A stretch of 64,000 bases of DNA. It comes from Nereocystis luetkeana (lineage: Eukaryota > Sar > Phaeophyceae > Laminariales > Laminariaceae). The notes beneath the pieces are model-generated. The model was not told the origin of the DNA. It saw nothing but the letters and a program-made list of their open reading frames with translations, and did no database searches. Numbering within the stretch: the stretch's first letter is position 1; every line of letters starts with the position of its first letter. The position numbers were made by a program, and so were the translations under genes. Below, piece by piece: positions 43,430 to 55,068 of the stretch. The stretch covers positions 9,503,544 through 9,567,543 of the forward strand of contig JARUPZ010000025.1 in assembly GCA_031213475.1 (NCBI GenBank), in the 5' to 3' direction.

Positions 43430-44190
43430 CAGGTAGTGAGTTTTGGGTTTCGGATAACGGGGCCACTAACCACATTACCAGCAGCTCTCGTAACATGTAC
43501 GACTGGGTAGAGATCCCTCGTGGTCAAGAGAAGGTTTTGATTAGTGATGGAAAAGCTATGCGAGTGCTTGGTGTAGGTAGCCTCAATCTGAAGATGCACT
43601 CCAAAACTGATTTTAATGTCAAGTTAAATGATGTGTACGTGATGGAGGGGATCGGATTCAACCTGTTTTCCCTCCATGATGCACAAGCGAGACAATCCAT
43701 CACCCTTGACAAGGATGGCGCACACTTGTTCAACAACCGTTTGATTTTCCCTCGTGACGCGACTGGGTCAAATTTGTTTGCGATTCGCATGGACCCGACC
43801 CCAACTACAGGTATTACAGCTGTTTCTGCTTTGTCTGGTCTTGCCCCTCCCACCCTCTCTGAACATGTCGTGCCTGGTTTCCCTCTTGCCCCCCCCTCGA
43901 ACCCCCAACCCCTCTTAAATGTAGGTGGGGCAGGGCCCTTGGATGATGGTTCCCACCCCCTTTCCCCCCTTAGTATAGGAGGGGTAGTCCCTGCGGATAA
44001 CGGTTTCCCGCCCGCCTCTAGAGGCGTAGTGCCTGCGGACATTGGTTTCCCGCCCACGGCTTCGGGTGAAGTTAGTGTAGTACCATCGGCGCAGCTCCCG
44101 ACGGAGCCGCCCACTGTGTCGTGCCTAGGAAACGAGCACGGAGTGGAACTATTAGGCCTCTTGTCTCTGCCCCCGGCACGCAAGAGACAA
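43430..44190 (+). pseudogene. pr: Copia protease and pre-integrase linker
   Basis: The active-site block reads EFWVSDNGATNHIT, with D-N-G-A at 43,453-43,464. Copia proteases usually have D-S/T-G-A, so Asn in the second position is unusual. The fold continues through VLGVGSLNLKM and DVYVMEGIGFNLFSL, matching the family. A Pro/Gly-rich linker with three near-repeats (GGVVPADNGFPP type) follows. The frame then shifts near 44,190 into the integrase frame. Confidence 0.75.
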
Positions 44191-45900
44191 ATATGAGCGT
44201 TTTTTCGGGCGTTAGACTTATGGATGGTTACTTTAACACTGAGTATACGGAATTTTTCCCTTACCCCCTCAACCTTGCGGCAGCGCAAGCCCTACCAGAG
44301 TCAGATCGGAATGATGTTTACGTTGGGAACGTGGGCATGACTGCTGCAGCTGTGCTCGCTCCGGGTAGGCGTCCGTTTACCGTTGGGAAACCTGTCGAGA
44401 ATATTGATATTAACCACTTTCATTTCTCCTCCCGTCACCTGAACGAGCGTTTGTTGAGGGAAACGGCTTGGCAGCACGGTATCACTATGACGGGAGTACT
44501 GCAGCCATGTGGTGGATGTTTGGAGGCCAAGGGTGTGCGAGCTGGGGTGCCGCGGAGGACGACATCGCGCGCGGGGAGGCCTATGGAGACCGTGCATATC
44601 GACCTGGCCGGCCCCTACGAGGCGTCTATGGGCGGGTCTGTCTATCTGATTAAGTTCGTCGACAGCGCCTCAAGGTGGATGCGGCCGTACGGGATGAAGA
44701 AGAAATCGGAGACCACCGCGTATGTGAAGAAGTTCATCGCCGACATGAACCACGTGGGGCCGCCGCTCTGCTTCCGCACGGACAACGGTGGGGAGTTCAC
44801 CGGCCGCAGCTACATCGAATTCTGCGACACCGCTGGGATCCGCCGCGAACACACAGCCCCGGGTAAGCCAAAACAGAACGCGGTTGTCGAGAGTGCAATT
44901 CATGGCGCTATGAAGGGGGGCCATGCGGCTCGTCGCGAGATTCGGCGACTTTTCCCAAGCGTCGACCTTGGCCGAATCCCCAACATCGGCGTCAGTGGTA
45001 ACCGCCTGTGGCTGGAGGCTGTGCTTTGGGCTGCCGACTGTTTTAACCGCTCCGCGACCAAGGCCAACATCGGTTGGCGATCACCGTACGAGGTGTTCTT
45101 TTCGCGGCTTCCGGACCTGCAGGTGGTACCGTTCTTCCAGGAAGGCATGATGCGGGTGGACCGCAGCACGAAATCCGACGTCCAATCGGTGCCGTGCTAC
45201 TATCTGAATAACGGCTATAACCACCCCTCGTCCGCCGTAAAGGTGATCAGGGCCTCGACGGGGGGCGTATGCTACACCAGTGACGTGGTGTGGACAGTCC
45301 ACCGTACCCCCGTGCTGCCATTGCCGGCACCAGCGGGCACGGGGGGATTAGCGGACGCCACCGCGCCGGCAACGCAGGGCTTCAGCATCAGCTACGTGCA
45401 GTCACCACCGACGCTCCAGTCACCGCCGCCGCCACTGCCGATCCAGTCACCGCCGTCGCCACTGCCGATTCAGCCATCGCCACCGCCGCTTCAGCCCCCG
45501 TCACCGCCGGCACCACCGCCCGAGAACTCACCATCGCCCTTCACCGACGCTTTGCCACGGCCGCACACGGAGCCGCAACGGATGTCAGGGCGTACCCGTG
45601 CGAAGACGGTTCAGCTCTCAGCCACGCCGGAGGTGCCTCCGAAAAGCGACCAGGGATCTAACCATAGTGTCGGACTCTTATCGATGATGGGCAAGACGGA
45701 GCTGCTGTCAATGTTGACTACGCGTGGAGCCGTCGACGCCGGGCGGTGCAAGGCGTCGCCGAGTGTTGGGGGTCGCGGGCAGCCGTCACGCACTGTTGGG
45801 GACCGAGGGCGAACATCGTCTGCCGGGGGGCCCGGGAAGATACCGTGTGCCTTGGCGGCACTGCTTGCCACTCGGGAGGACATCGACGCCGCCCTGGGCG
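44191..45900 (+). pseudogene. int: Copia integrase with proline-rich tail
   Basis: A GAG-pre-integrase zinc region (His pair in FHFSSRH, Cys pair in CGGC, about 44,420-44,525) is followed by the catalytic core: Asp in TVHIDLAGPY, Asp in FRTDNGGEF and Glu in AVVESAIHG. All DDE residues are present. The core ends with ANIGWRSPYEVFF and a copia-type C-terminal segment (CYYLNNG...VKVIRAS). A long Pro-rich linker (SPPPPLPIQSPPSPLPIQ repeats, about 45,405-45,530) separates it from RT. The frame is open throughout. Confidence 0.9.
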
Positions 45901-47495
45901 ACCAGCGGCCGCCGTACAAGCCCCCGGGTTTGCCACACTGCTACGCCTCTGACCTCAAGGTCCCACGGAGCCACAGGGAAGCCATGCGGTCGGAGCACGC
46001 CCATCTTTGGGAGGATTGGATAGGGAGGGAGGTTTACGTATTGCTGGATGCGGGGACCTTTGTGCTGGGATAGCAATCAGTGGACAACTACATTAATGCA
46101 ATGTGGGTTTTTGATTGGAAAGCTGATGAGTACGGTTGGCCCACGATAACTAAGGCGAGGCTTGTAGCGCGGAGGGAGGAACAGAGAGCTATTATTGAAT
46201 TCGGAGAACTGTTTGCGCCTACTGTTGCTGTTTCCAGTGTCCGTTTGTTGACAGCGATGGCGTGTGAGCTGGATCTTGACTTGTGCCATTTTGATATTGA
46301 ACAGGCGTTCGTGCAATCTGATCTCGAGGAACACGTGTACATGCGTTTGCCTCAGGGTTGCGGTGGGTTGTCGGGGAAGATAGTAAGGCTGAACAAGAGC
46401 TTGTACGGCTTGAAGCAGACATCAAGACAATGGCATGCGCATCTTACTAGGTGTTTGCTGTCGTTGGGTTTTCTTCAGTGCCTGGTTGATGCGTGCGTGT
46501 TTCGTTTGATGGAGGAGGGGGGTGTTGTGATGACTATAGTGGTACACGTGGATGACATATTTGCGGTAGGGGAGAAAGCCAGGTGTGACCAGTTTGGAAA
46601 GGAATTGAACCAGATGGTTCCGGTCAAGAACCTGGGAGAGTTGCGGTGGCATTCGGGGTGTTTTTATGAGAGGGATTGGGACAAGGGAGTTTTGAAGATT
46701 TCCCAGCAAACATTCGCTGAAGAGTTGGCGGACGAGTACGGGATAAAGTTTGGGAAGAGTGTTCCGCTTTCTGTAGGCACGAGGCTCGCGGAATTCGACA
46801 AGAACGAAGCACCAGGGAACTGGCCGTTTCGTGAGTTGGTAGGCTCACTGATGTGGCTTTCAACCCAGACCCGACCAGATATCTCAAAAGCAGTAAGAGC
46901 GGTGGCTAGGTACTGCGCTGCGCCTAAGTTAGTCCACTGGAGGGCAGCACTTGGTATTTTAGGGTATGTGAGACGGACTAGTTCCTTTGGGACTACCTTT
47001 CAGAAAGGTACGGTAGGGGGCCTGAGCTTGCGGGTGTTTGCTGACGCAGACTACGCAAGTGTGGCGGCTGACAGGAGGTCAGTTTCAGGGGGATTAGTGA
47101 TGTGTGGGGGTGCTGGTGTGCCCTGATTTTCTAGGACACATAAATGCGTCACACTCTCCACGACGGAGGCAGAGTACGTGGCGCTTGGAGACGTCGTTAA
47201 GGAAGTGTTGTTTTTGAGGCAGGTATGGCGTTTCATGTTTCCTGATGTCGGCATGACCTGCATACCGGTGTTCGAGGATAACCAGGGTGCGGTACAGCTG
47301 GCGCAGAATCCTATCATCAACTCCAACTCTAAGCACATTGACGTACGGCACCATTTCCTCAGGGGACTGGTAGGAAGGAAAGAAATATCGATCATCCACG
47401 TACAATCCCCTTACCAGCATGCGGATTTCTTAACCAAAGCGATACCGCGGGACTCTTTTGAGTTTCACCGTAGTCTGGCAATGAACACGTCGTGA
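45901..47495 (+). pseudogene. rt-rh: Copia reverse transcriptase and RNase H
   Basis: RT begins with SHREAMRSEHAHLWEDW. A TAG at 46,071-46,073 interrupts it before MWVFDWKAD and KARLVARREEQR. Catalytic motifs: Asp in CHFDIEQAFVQSDL, SLYGLKQTSRQWH, and HVDD at 46,545-46,556 (the usual first residue is Tyr). RNase H shows FADADYASVAADRRSVSGG, STTEAEYVAL, EDNQGAVQLAQNP and SKHIDVRHHFLRG, all key acidic residues kept. A TGA at 47,124-47,126 stands where the family has Trp, a single G-to-A change. The end is TGA at 47,493-47,495. Confidence 0.95.
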
Positions 47496-47509
47496 TTTTA
47501 TGCTGGATA

Positions 47510-47940
47510 TACTGATTTTTATTTCCCGGATTTGAATTTGGGTTTTTCGACACTGATTTTTTATTTTTCGGATATGAGTTTTTTTTTCGACACTGATTTT
47601 TAATTTTCGAATTTGAGTTTGGGTTTTTCGACTCTGATTTTTATTTTTTGCGTTTAAGTTTGGGTTTCCGACACTAATTTTATTTTTCGGATTTGAATTT
47701 GGATTGTTCGACATTGATTTGTTTTTTTCGGATTTGAGTTTGGGTTTTTCGACACTGATTTTTGATTTTCGGATTTGAGTTTGGGTTTTTCGACGCTGAT
47801 TTTTATGTTTTGGGTTTAAGTTTGGGTTTCCGATACTATTTTTATTTTTCGGATTTGAGTTTGGGTTTTTCGACACTGATTTTTATTTTTCGGATTTGGG
47901 TTTGGGTTTTGCGACATTGATTCAGGATTTTTCGGATTTC
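47510..47940. repeat. ~42-bp minisatellite in copia 3' untranslated region
   Basis: About ten units near TTTTTATTTTTCGGATTTGA followed by GTTTGGGTTTTTCGACACTG, strongly T/G-rich. They lie between the RNase H stop and the 3' LTR. The reverse strand spells an open Lys/Asn/Pro/Gln repeat of no evident function. Confidence 0.85.
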
Positions 47941-48126
47941 ACAGCAGGGAGGCAGCTGTTTGTTTCTATAGTTTTTTTTTTTTAATTTCTGTGTTTGGAG
48001 TAATATAGCACCACAGCAGTACTACTTGTAGTGTTACGACAGGAAGATTTATGTGTTGGATAATAATTGTGGACCTATTTGGAGTACGGTATATAGACAC
48101 TATTATCATGACAGTGTACTACGACT

Positions 48127-48133
48127 AGGGAGG
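48127..48133 (+). promoter_or_regulatory. Copia polypurine tract
   Basis: AGGGAGG lies immediately before the 3' LTR (one base away), the position and composition expected for plus-strand priming. Confidence 0.6.
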
Positions 48134-48134
48134 C

Positions 48135-48506
48135 TGTTGGTCATAACCGTTCGTCATAAGTCGCACACATGTCTGATGTGTCTGATCGTGGATACGTGTG
48201 ATTTGTATAAGTGGATATTCCACCAGGCTGATGTGTCTAATCGTGCGGATACTTGAGATTTGTGTAACTGGAAAAAAGCGGCGGGATTTATGATTTCCCG
48301 AATGGGTTTTGGTATAACCATCATCTCGATACCTTTGTATGGGATCCTGGGACGAAGGGATAGCCCCCCCTTCGTTCACTTCATCTTTGGTGGTTTCTCA
48401 TATACACCTGGTTCAACATCTTCTCTCTGGCCTCATGGCAAACTCCCGGGTGTTCACTCACTGCCCCTCCTAACCGAGACAGCCCATTACACGAGGTGAT
48501 CGATTA
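48135..48506 (+). repeat. Copia 3' LTR
   Basis: Second copy of the 372-bp LTR, followed by GGTTT. It differs from the 5' LTR at about a dozen sites, so the insertion is not very recent. Confidence 0.95.
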
Positions 48507-48511
48507 GGTTT

Positions 48512-49432
48512 AACATCACATCATTAGTGATAGCAACAGCAGCAGCAGCTCATTTCCTCGAAAAACTCCACCCGACATTATTTCGGGAGTACCGATGCCT
48601 TAGGTGCACATTGAGCCATACCAAATACAATCCGAGCATCACAGCAGCAGCAACGACTACAGTAAAAAATATTCGCAGTTAGAATCATCCCATACAAAAA
48701 GTCAATAGGTTAATCAATATTTGTAAAATGAAAAGATTTCAACATGTTGTAACGTCATGTTACCCTCCCTTATCTGGGTTATATAGTATCAGTGCGCAGA
48801 ATGATTATATATATTGTCCTGTTGACCCGGGCAGCATCCAGGGGAGTCACTCGCCTATATCCTTGACAAGGGAATACATATAGAATACCAGTTCGCGCGA
48901 ACGGCTTATCATAAAATTTGGAAATTCAGTAAAAACGAGATATAGACGAGACATAATACGCAGCTTGCAAAGTTGAGTATCAACTATGTAATCAGTCGAA
49001 CTCACAGAGCTGACGTATTTCATCATTTTATAAAAATATATAATGTATCAAAACGACCAACGTACAAAATCAAAACAGGTTTTGATATTTCTTACACTGT
49101 AGGTACGTGTAATAATACCGGACCAGAAATCAAATTTCACAACGGCCATGACGTTTGAACTTTGGCTTTGGCACCGGATTAGTTGGAAAGTAGAATACAG
49201 CAACAGACTTGGCTTACAGCGTGGCGACAGCAGTGGTATGCGGCAGCATAGCAGCAATCATACAGCAGTAGTAGCAGCAGCAAGCAGAAAAATATTGCTC
49301 GTCGTAGTTATTAGTCGCGCACCAGCAGCAGCAGCAGCGCTCGTCGTAATAGCTCCATTTATTTACATTGTGCACTATAATAGTATTGCTGTTATTAATA
49401 GTTGTTGTTACCAAGTAAGTACAAGAGTATGA
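48512..49432. other. No supported gene
   Basis: Contains CAG/GTC-type triplets near 48,535, 49,220-49,290 and 49,320-49,345 and AT-rich DNA. No reading has motif support. Confidence 0.4.
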
Positions 49433-50037
49433 GGTCGTTTCCTATGCGGTTCGATTTTTTGAGCTTCAGATTTTGGCCCGATCGTCTTTTCAGATGTATG
49501 TATGTGAAGTTGGCAAATCGAAACAGCCTTCCTATTATTATGCGGAAAAATCAGATTTATTGTGTGTGTAGAGATTTGAGCAAACGCCGAGACGAACTGC
49601 TGTTTTTGTGGTTTGGCGCCGCGAAGAGACGCGCTGGGTGCGCTGCACTGCGCGTAGGACCCAAGCATCCGAGCCAAGGCTGACCATCTCTGGTCTGGCG
49701 GCGAAGAGACGTGGCGAGTGCGCTAGAGCCACCTGTCTAGGTATTTTGGGTTCCATGTTGTGACTGACTGCTGCTGCTGTACAGCAGTGTACGTACAAAT
49801 ACTCGTACGTATCCACGGAGAGGTGCGTGCCGAGTGCGCTTCTCTTGGTCTCTAGGCCCGAGCCCGCGCCAGGCGACTGGCGTCTGGCCACGGAGGGTCG
49901 CGCCGCCCGCCGCCCGAGCGTCGGGCGCGAGGCGACGCAGCTATTCAGCTGTGTAACCTTCCAACTCATCGATTGTTCTGCTGCTGCTGTTTGCTGTCAT
50001 GGATAACATCTTGAATTTAGAGAGCATGCCATTTCTC

Positions 50038-50114
50038 GATTTGAAAATCTGATGACCCAAATCGTCGGACTTTGGACCAAAATCCGACGACTTGGGTCAT
50101 CGGATTCTCAAATC
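50038..50114. repeat. 31-bp-stem hairpin inside the H2 element
   Basis: The stem GATGACCCAAATCGTCGGA and flanks pair with TCCGACGACTTGGGTCATC around the loop TTTGGACCAAAA. The same hairpin is in the sister copy at 62,887-62,963, where both arms keep pairing despite substitutions. Confidence 0.85.
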
Positions 50115-50155
50115 GCAAAAAATGCGGTCAGATTTTGCATAAATCGACTGCTTAA

Positions 50156-50976
50156 GGGCCGGTCTTAACGAGGAGAAAAAAACGAAAAAAGAAACGAAAT
50201 ATAACGAACAGACTTTCGTTTTTCGCAAAAAAACAGTAGGTTGAGTCCTGACGAGGAAAAAAAAACGAACAACACAAAAAGGGAATAAAAAGAAGCCGAG
50301 TCGAATTTCTACGCTGTGCAAATTTTCGGAATGACTCAACCGCCACAGCACGTGATTCCCGGCGATAGCACTCGACATCGACGGTGGATAGACACAACTC
50401 GCACACGTGAGGCACCCTCCACAGCAGGCGGTTCTCGTGGTCCAACCCGCTCCCTACGGAGTGCTCTATATCTTGTGTATCGGCCATCGCTGTTCGATGG
50501 CAGACGTCTGAATGTTGAGTGGGACTGATCTCGAAAAATAAACCGCCACAGCCACTTCCTGATCCATCCACCGGTTTCTTGCGAGGGCACCCCATGGTGA
50601 TTCCCTACCCATATATATATATGTGCTCGCACCGTCAACAGACAAGCCGCGTGGCAGCCACACGCACTACCTCGGCCATCGTGCGCTTGTCAACCGGTAG
50701 TAGAAACTTTATCGGAACTTCATCCCAACGCTTCGAGCTCCTCCTATGTTCCTCTTCGACCCTAAATATCCCCTATTTCGTTTTTTTGACACCCCTTTCG
50801 TTTTGTTTAAGTCCTCTGGGACTTGAAAAAAACGAAATAATGTGAAAACGGAGGTATCGAGATCTCTACTTCTATTTTTTTTAATTCGACCAATAAAACT
50901 CGCGTGCTCTTTAGTTCTGTTTTTCGTTTCTTCATCTCGTTTTTTTTCGGGCTTTTTCCCGCGTTAAGACCGGCCC
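50156..50976 (+). mobile_element. TIR element, family H1 (complete copy, 821 bp), nested
   Basis: The ends are GGGCCGGTCTTAACG and CGTTAAGACCGGCCC, with target duplication TAA (50,153-50,155 and 50,977-50,979). The sister H2 element at 62.84 kb has the unoccupied site. Non-coding. Confidence 0.85.
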
Positions 50977-51051
50977 TAAGCAGGGTCATTCGTTTTTTAG
51001 ATCGAGAAATACAAATCTGAACCTCGAAATCGAACCGCATAGGGAACAGCC

Positions 51052-52569
51052 TGAGCCTGCTTCTTTTGCAGTTTAGATTTTGATGTTCAGAGTTTGACCC
51101 CATCGTATTCACAGCTGTGATGTTCGCAAACCGAAACAGTCTCCGATTAATCGCTATGCTATGCGGAACAACCGAATTTAGAGTGCTGCAGGGATTCGAG
51201 CAAACGCCGAGACCAAATAATTGCTGTTGTGGTGGCCTGCTGTTTTCGGTTTGCCGCCGGTTAATGCGTACGCTGGACGTGTTGACTATTAATACTGTAC
51301 TGTAAGAAAATATCTACTACCAGATCAGCGGAGTGACTGCTCATCTTGTACTCCGGAGTATGACATTTAAGATCGATACAAATACTTTGTGTAGCTAGCA
51401 ACATGGCCTGTTGCGCATTCGTATTCGTGTTGAATATATTTCAGACAGAACGCCTGCACGCCCGACAAACCTATTTGCCTGTATCCCGCGCTGGGCTCTC
51501 CTCCTTGTACACGCCTCTGTCTCTAGTAACCACTCTCCGTCTTCATATTGTGATTTTCGATAATCGCGGAGTGCTGGACGAATCATGGCCCGCGACCTAA
51601 AAGTAGCTCGTTCCTGTGTCATCTAGATCGGCAACCCATGGGGGGCATACATTTGGCAAGGACACCGTCCCGGAACTACTTCAAGAGGCACTGTACTTCA
51701 GCGTGGTCTTCAGCTCCGCCGCTTCCTACTACTTAGCAGCCTAAAATACCTGGATCGCATTCCATGTGAGTATTTTAGGGCGAAGATTCACCAAGCATCA
51801 AAATTATGATCGCGTTCGAGATGTTCCTGCCCCTCCTCATTCCTATTGCATACCGGTACACGACTTTGTTTTTGCGTTGGTTTACTTGAACATGATCATT
51901 TGTTTCATGATCGGCAGTCGCTCCGAGAAGGTATGACCGTTTACGTGGTATATATCTGTGGAGAAAGCCGAGTCTTGAGCCTGTTGCCTAGTGAACGCTG
52001 TGTGAGTTCTGTGATGAGCGGGTGTGATGAGTACCTTGGCGTAACCATATACAACGGAATATCGAACGCATAAAAAAAAGATCGGGACATATTGCCTACA
52101 ATCGAAGTGTTTTGTGTTTGCACACGCCCAGTAGTTCGCGCGTGGTATGGGGTCTGAAATGATCGAATCACTTCTGGCTACAGTATGATATCCAGGAGGT
52201 CACTGGACATATCAATACCTGCACTTTATGACCTGCTCTAAAAAGCGTCCTAATTTTAGGCCTGCACACATATTTGTCACACGTGTATCGTCGCGCCGCC
52301 CCTAATAATACCGTGTACTACAAGGTTCCCGTTTGATGAAAAACCGGGTACCCGGCGGATACAACCCGGGTGGCGAAAACCCGGGACGGGTTCGGGTTTG
52401 ACTTGAAACCCGCGGGTTCTGGGAGTGGCTAAAACCCGGGTAGTCGGCGGGTTCGAGTACCCGGGTACTGTTAGTTTGACATGTCCCCCGTTTAGAGTGT
52501 GCCTAAATAGGTTTGAAAAACGCAATCGAAAATCGACTTCATTCTGATTGCTATAAAAAATAATCGATG
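51052..52569. other. No supported gene; CCCGGG-rich tract at 52,335-52,475
   Basis: The tract repeats AACCCGGGT, GGGTACCCGG and GGTTCGGGTTT in both orientations. A related one lies at 54,030-54,190. The remainder shows no recognised feature. Confidence 0.4.
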
Positions 52570-53236
52570 TGTCCAAACATAATCGAAAAGTGAACGAACG
52601 GAGAAATCCAATTGAAAAGCAACAGAGAGCACAACCTACTCGGGCCGTTCACAACTGTGCCGGCAATCTAGCGCTCGGCAACACAGATCCACCACAGAGG
52701 CAGGCAAACGCGACGACAATTCGATTCATGGAAGGGCGGTGGGCCTCCCTTGGAGGCGGTGGCGCGTGCAACTTTGCCCCTCCGGGATCAAACTTGAAAT
52801 TATGCTCAGAACGAACTTCAGACCTCGTTCTCGAGTGTATCATCCTCAATTTTCCTCAAACGGTGTGCGCTCTGGCTCGGACGCCGAGAAACAAAGGACC
52901 GAGAAGGTCGGGGCTGGTGTTATAGTTCGCCTGCTGGCTGTTTACGGGGGATCTGTGCCGCTGTGCTGCCGTGCGGGCTGTCGGTTGGATGCTGTGTACG
53001 GTGGTCCTGATGTGATTTTTTCACGTCGTGGCTGCGCCGACCAGTAGTACGCGCTGAATTGTTGTTGTTCGTGCTTTCGATTTGCTTTTTGATTCCCAGC
53101 CGTCAACTTTTTTATCGTGGCATTGGGTTGTAAATTGTTCATTTTGTCGCAACCTAAAAACGAAGGGGGGCAAGAAGGACCAGTCAGCGCCAAGTTTATT
53201 ATCATTTCGATTTTCGATTTCGATTATGTTTGGACA
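52570..53236. mobile_element. Possible TIR element (TGTCCAAACATAATCG ends)
   Basis: TGTCCAAACATAATCGAAAA at the left is mirrored by TTTCGATTATGTTTGGACA at the right, about 667 bp apart. No clear target duplication was seen beyond a TG. The interior has no recognised coding. Confidence 0.55.
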
Positions 53237-54771
53237 TGCCCTTGGAATGCTATACAATATCTCTAAAAACTTAGGGTTAGGGTTAACGGGATCCCTGGCC
53301 TGTCAATCAAGATCTTCCACTCGTTTTTTTACACGCGTGCCTGTCATATTGATCTATTCGATATTCTTGGGATCAGCGCAGGCATGCCTTTATTTAACTT
53401 GAGCCATGACCCCGGCCCGACATGAATGGACACCTGAGACCGCCACCTAATATGGTGCACATGACGTCAATCTGCCGTGCACTTCGTATATAATACCCGA
53501 ATGTTCTCAGTTCAATGGCGCTACTACTCGTACGGCATGTCTCTCTCTATATATTACCTGGTACCAGGTATGTATTAATACGAAGTATACTTCTTGTGCT
53601 GTGCAGCTGCACAAAGCTATACCACCCAATCTGTGGTGTACACGGTGGGCGCCCGCCTATGTTAAGCATTTTTTGTTTAGATCGGTACGAAAAATACGAA
53701 AATTGGGTTAAGAAACACAGTTCAACAGTGAGACCAACTCTAAATCCTAATCAAAGAGTTACATCAAGGCCGGAAATAAAATAGGACGTTGAGCCTAGAT
53801 ACCAAATTGGCGTCTCTCAACACCGGGTGCCCACTGCTGTATAATAAAAAACACAAAACCAATGCACAGCTAATTGCATTTTGTTGTAGTTTATTGTTAT
53901 TCTTAGTGAATACCCGACGCTCTGTCCCTTGCCGTTGATGGTTGTAGTTCTCGTTACGACGTTTAATCGTGTACGCCCTGTCTTTAGCTTGTGATACCCC
54001 CTGATGACCGTCAGCGAAAACGGGTTGTCCGAGTAACCGTGTTTACCCGAGTACTAGTTGAACCCGTTTGACTTTCTCTGGAAACCCGGGCTACCCACGA
54101 CGAGCTCGGGTTTCACTTTCAGAATTTCCGAGTACCCGTTTGTGACGGGTACTCCCCGAGGTACACCTTTATACCGGGTACCAACAAGTCGAGCATACTC
54201 TAATACGCGGCTAGAAGCGTAATGCGAGTTTGTAATTTAGCCCGCTGAATCCTCGGGGTTTTTTTTTCCCAGCACGTGTATCTGTGTACGTTGGGACCGT
54301 AAACATAAAGGAGGCTACATGGTCTAGTACTTTAGTTTCACGCGACAAGTCCACGTCGACGCCTCCGCAGATGTAGCAACGAGGTTTAGCTTATCGAAGC
54401 AATATGTGCGACCCCGGCACTTGGTGGGTGCTCTAGCCACCCATATCTGTCGATGGTCGGTTGTGTACTCTTCGTCAATAGCTCTGGTTTTTGGTTACTC
54501 GTCTTTTGTGTATCTGTTGTCGAATTCTTGGTCTCTGACCTGACCCTCGTCTTCTCGTTTAATCTGGAACAAGTTGAAAGCTTGACGATAATTTTCTGTG
54601 GTTTGCTGTCCTACTCGTAGTTGCCGCATGTTTGTATGTGTGACTTTTTTTGTTTATCGTTTCGCTTCTTAACACTTGCCTCTCGGTGTTTGCATGTCGT
54701 GGTCTCCTTCCTTCCGCTATTGTACGTAACTTGCAACAGTATTCGGACCGAAGGACATCGGCGGCGACTTA
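53237..54771. other. No supported gene
   Basis: Includes TTAGGGTTAGGGTTA at 53,271-53,285, a perfect 16-bp palindrome TACCTGGTACCAGGTA at 53,555-53,570, and GGGTACCC/AACCCG-type sequence at 54,030-54,190. Confidence 0.4.
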
Positions 54772-55068
54772 TTCTGTACGAACAGAGGTGGACTTTACAC
54801 GACGTAGAAGGATTTTGAGAGGTTGCAAGAGGGAGATAATGGGTTGTTGTCTCGTTGCCCTATATTGATGCACGAGCTTTTTGGGATACAGCGTCTGAGA
54901 TTTGTCGCGGTTAAAATATGCGGGGTAGTTCTCTGCGTCGATATACCATTCGCAAGGTGTAAGTACAATTTTTTCATACGTTACCCCAAGTGCTGGCAGA
55001 TTACTCAGCTTGACCTCGGGATTCTTTCTTCCTTGTAATATATATACGGGAGCGTCTATGTCAAGCAT
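54772..55068 (-). CDS. Open reading of 99 codons, unrecognised, possible gene fragment
   Basis: ATG at 55,068 on the minus strand. The composition is that of a normal folded protein (no low complexity), with stretches such as LPALGVTYEKIVLTPCEWY and YPKKLVHQYRATRQQPIISL. I cannot name a family. It could be a fragment of a larger gene or of an element protein. No splice-supported neighbours were found. Confidence 0.35.

Larger units (their letters stand above)
40915..48506 (+). mobile_element. Ty1/copia LTR retrotransposon, structurally complete but with broken ORFs
   Basis: The LTRs are 372 bp each with no length difference (offset exactly 7,220 bp), ends TG...TA, and target duplication GGTTT at 40,910-40,914 and 48,507-48,511. 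The coding order Gag, protease, integrase, RT, RNase H is the Ty1/copia order. In-frame stops occur at 42,545 (TAG), 46,071 (TAG) and 47,124 (TGA), with several frame changes in low-complexity parts, so this copy could not make a full polyprotein. Confidence 0.95.
49433..51051 (+). mobile_element. TIR element, family H2, with a nested H1 element
   Basis: The ends are GGTCGTTTCCTATGCGGTTCG and the inverse CGAACCGCATAGGGAACAGCC. The flanking triplet TGA is on both sides (49,430-49,432 and 51,052-51,054). Without the nested insertion it is about 795 bp and matches, in inverted orientation, the copy at 62,763-63,564. It has no transposase. Confidence 0.75.

Noticed and set aside
47430..47876. Minus-strand Lys/Asn/Pro-rich reading of 148 codons
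   Set aside because: Reverse translation of the T/G-rich minisatellite in the copia 3' region.
53271..53285. Telomere-like TTAGGG repeats (also CTAACCCTAACC at 55,207 and CCCTTA at 12,371)
   Set aside because: Only two to three units each, compatible with chance; not evidence of a telomere or a fusion.
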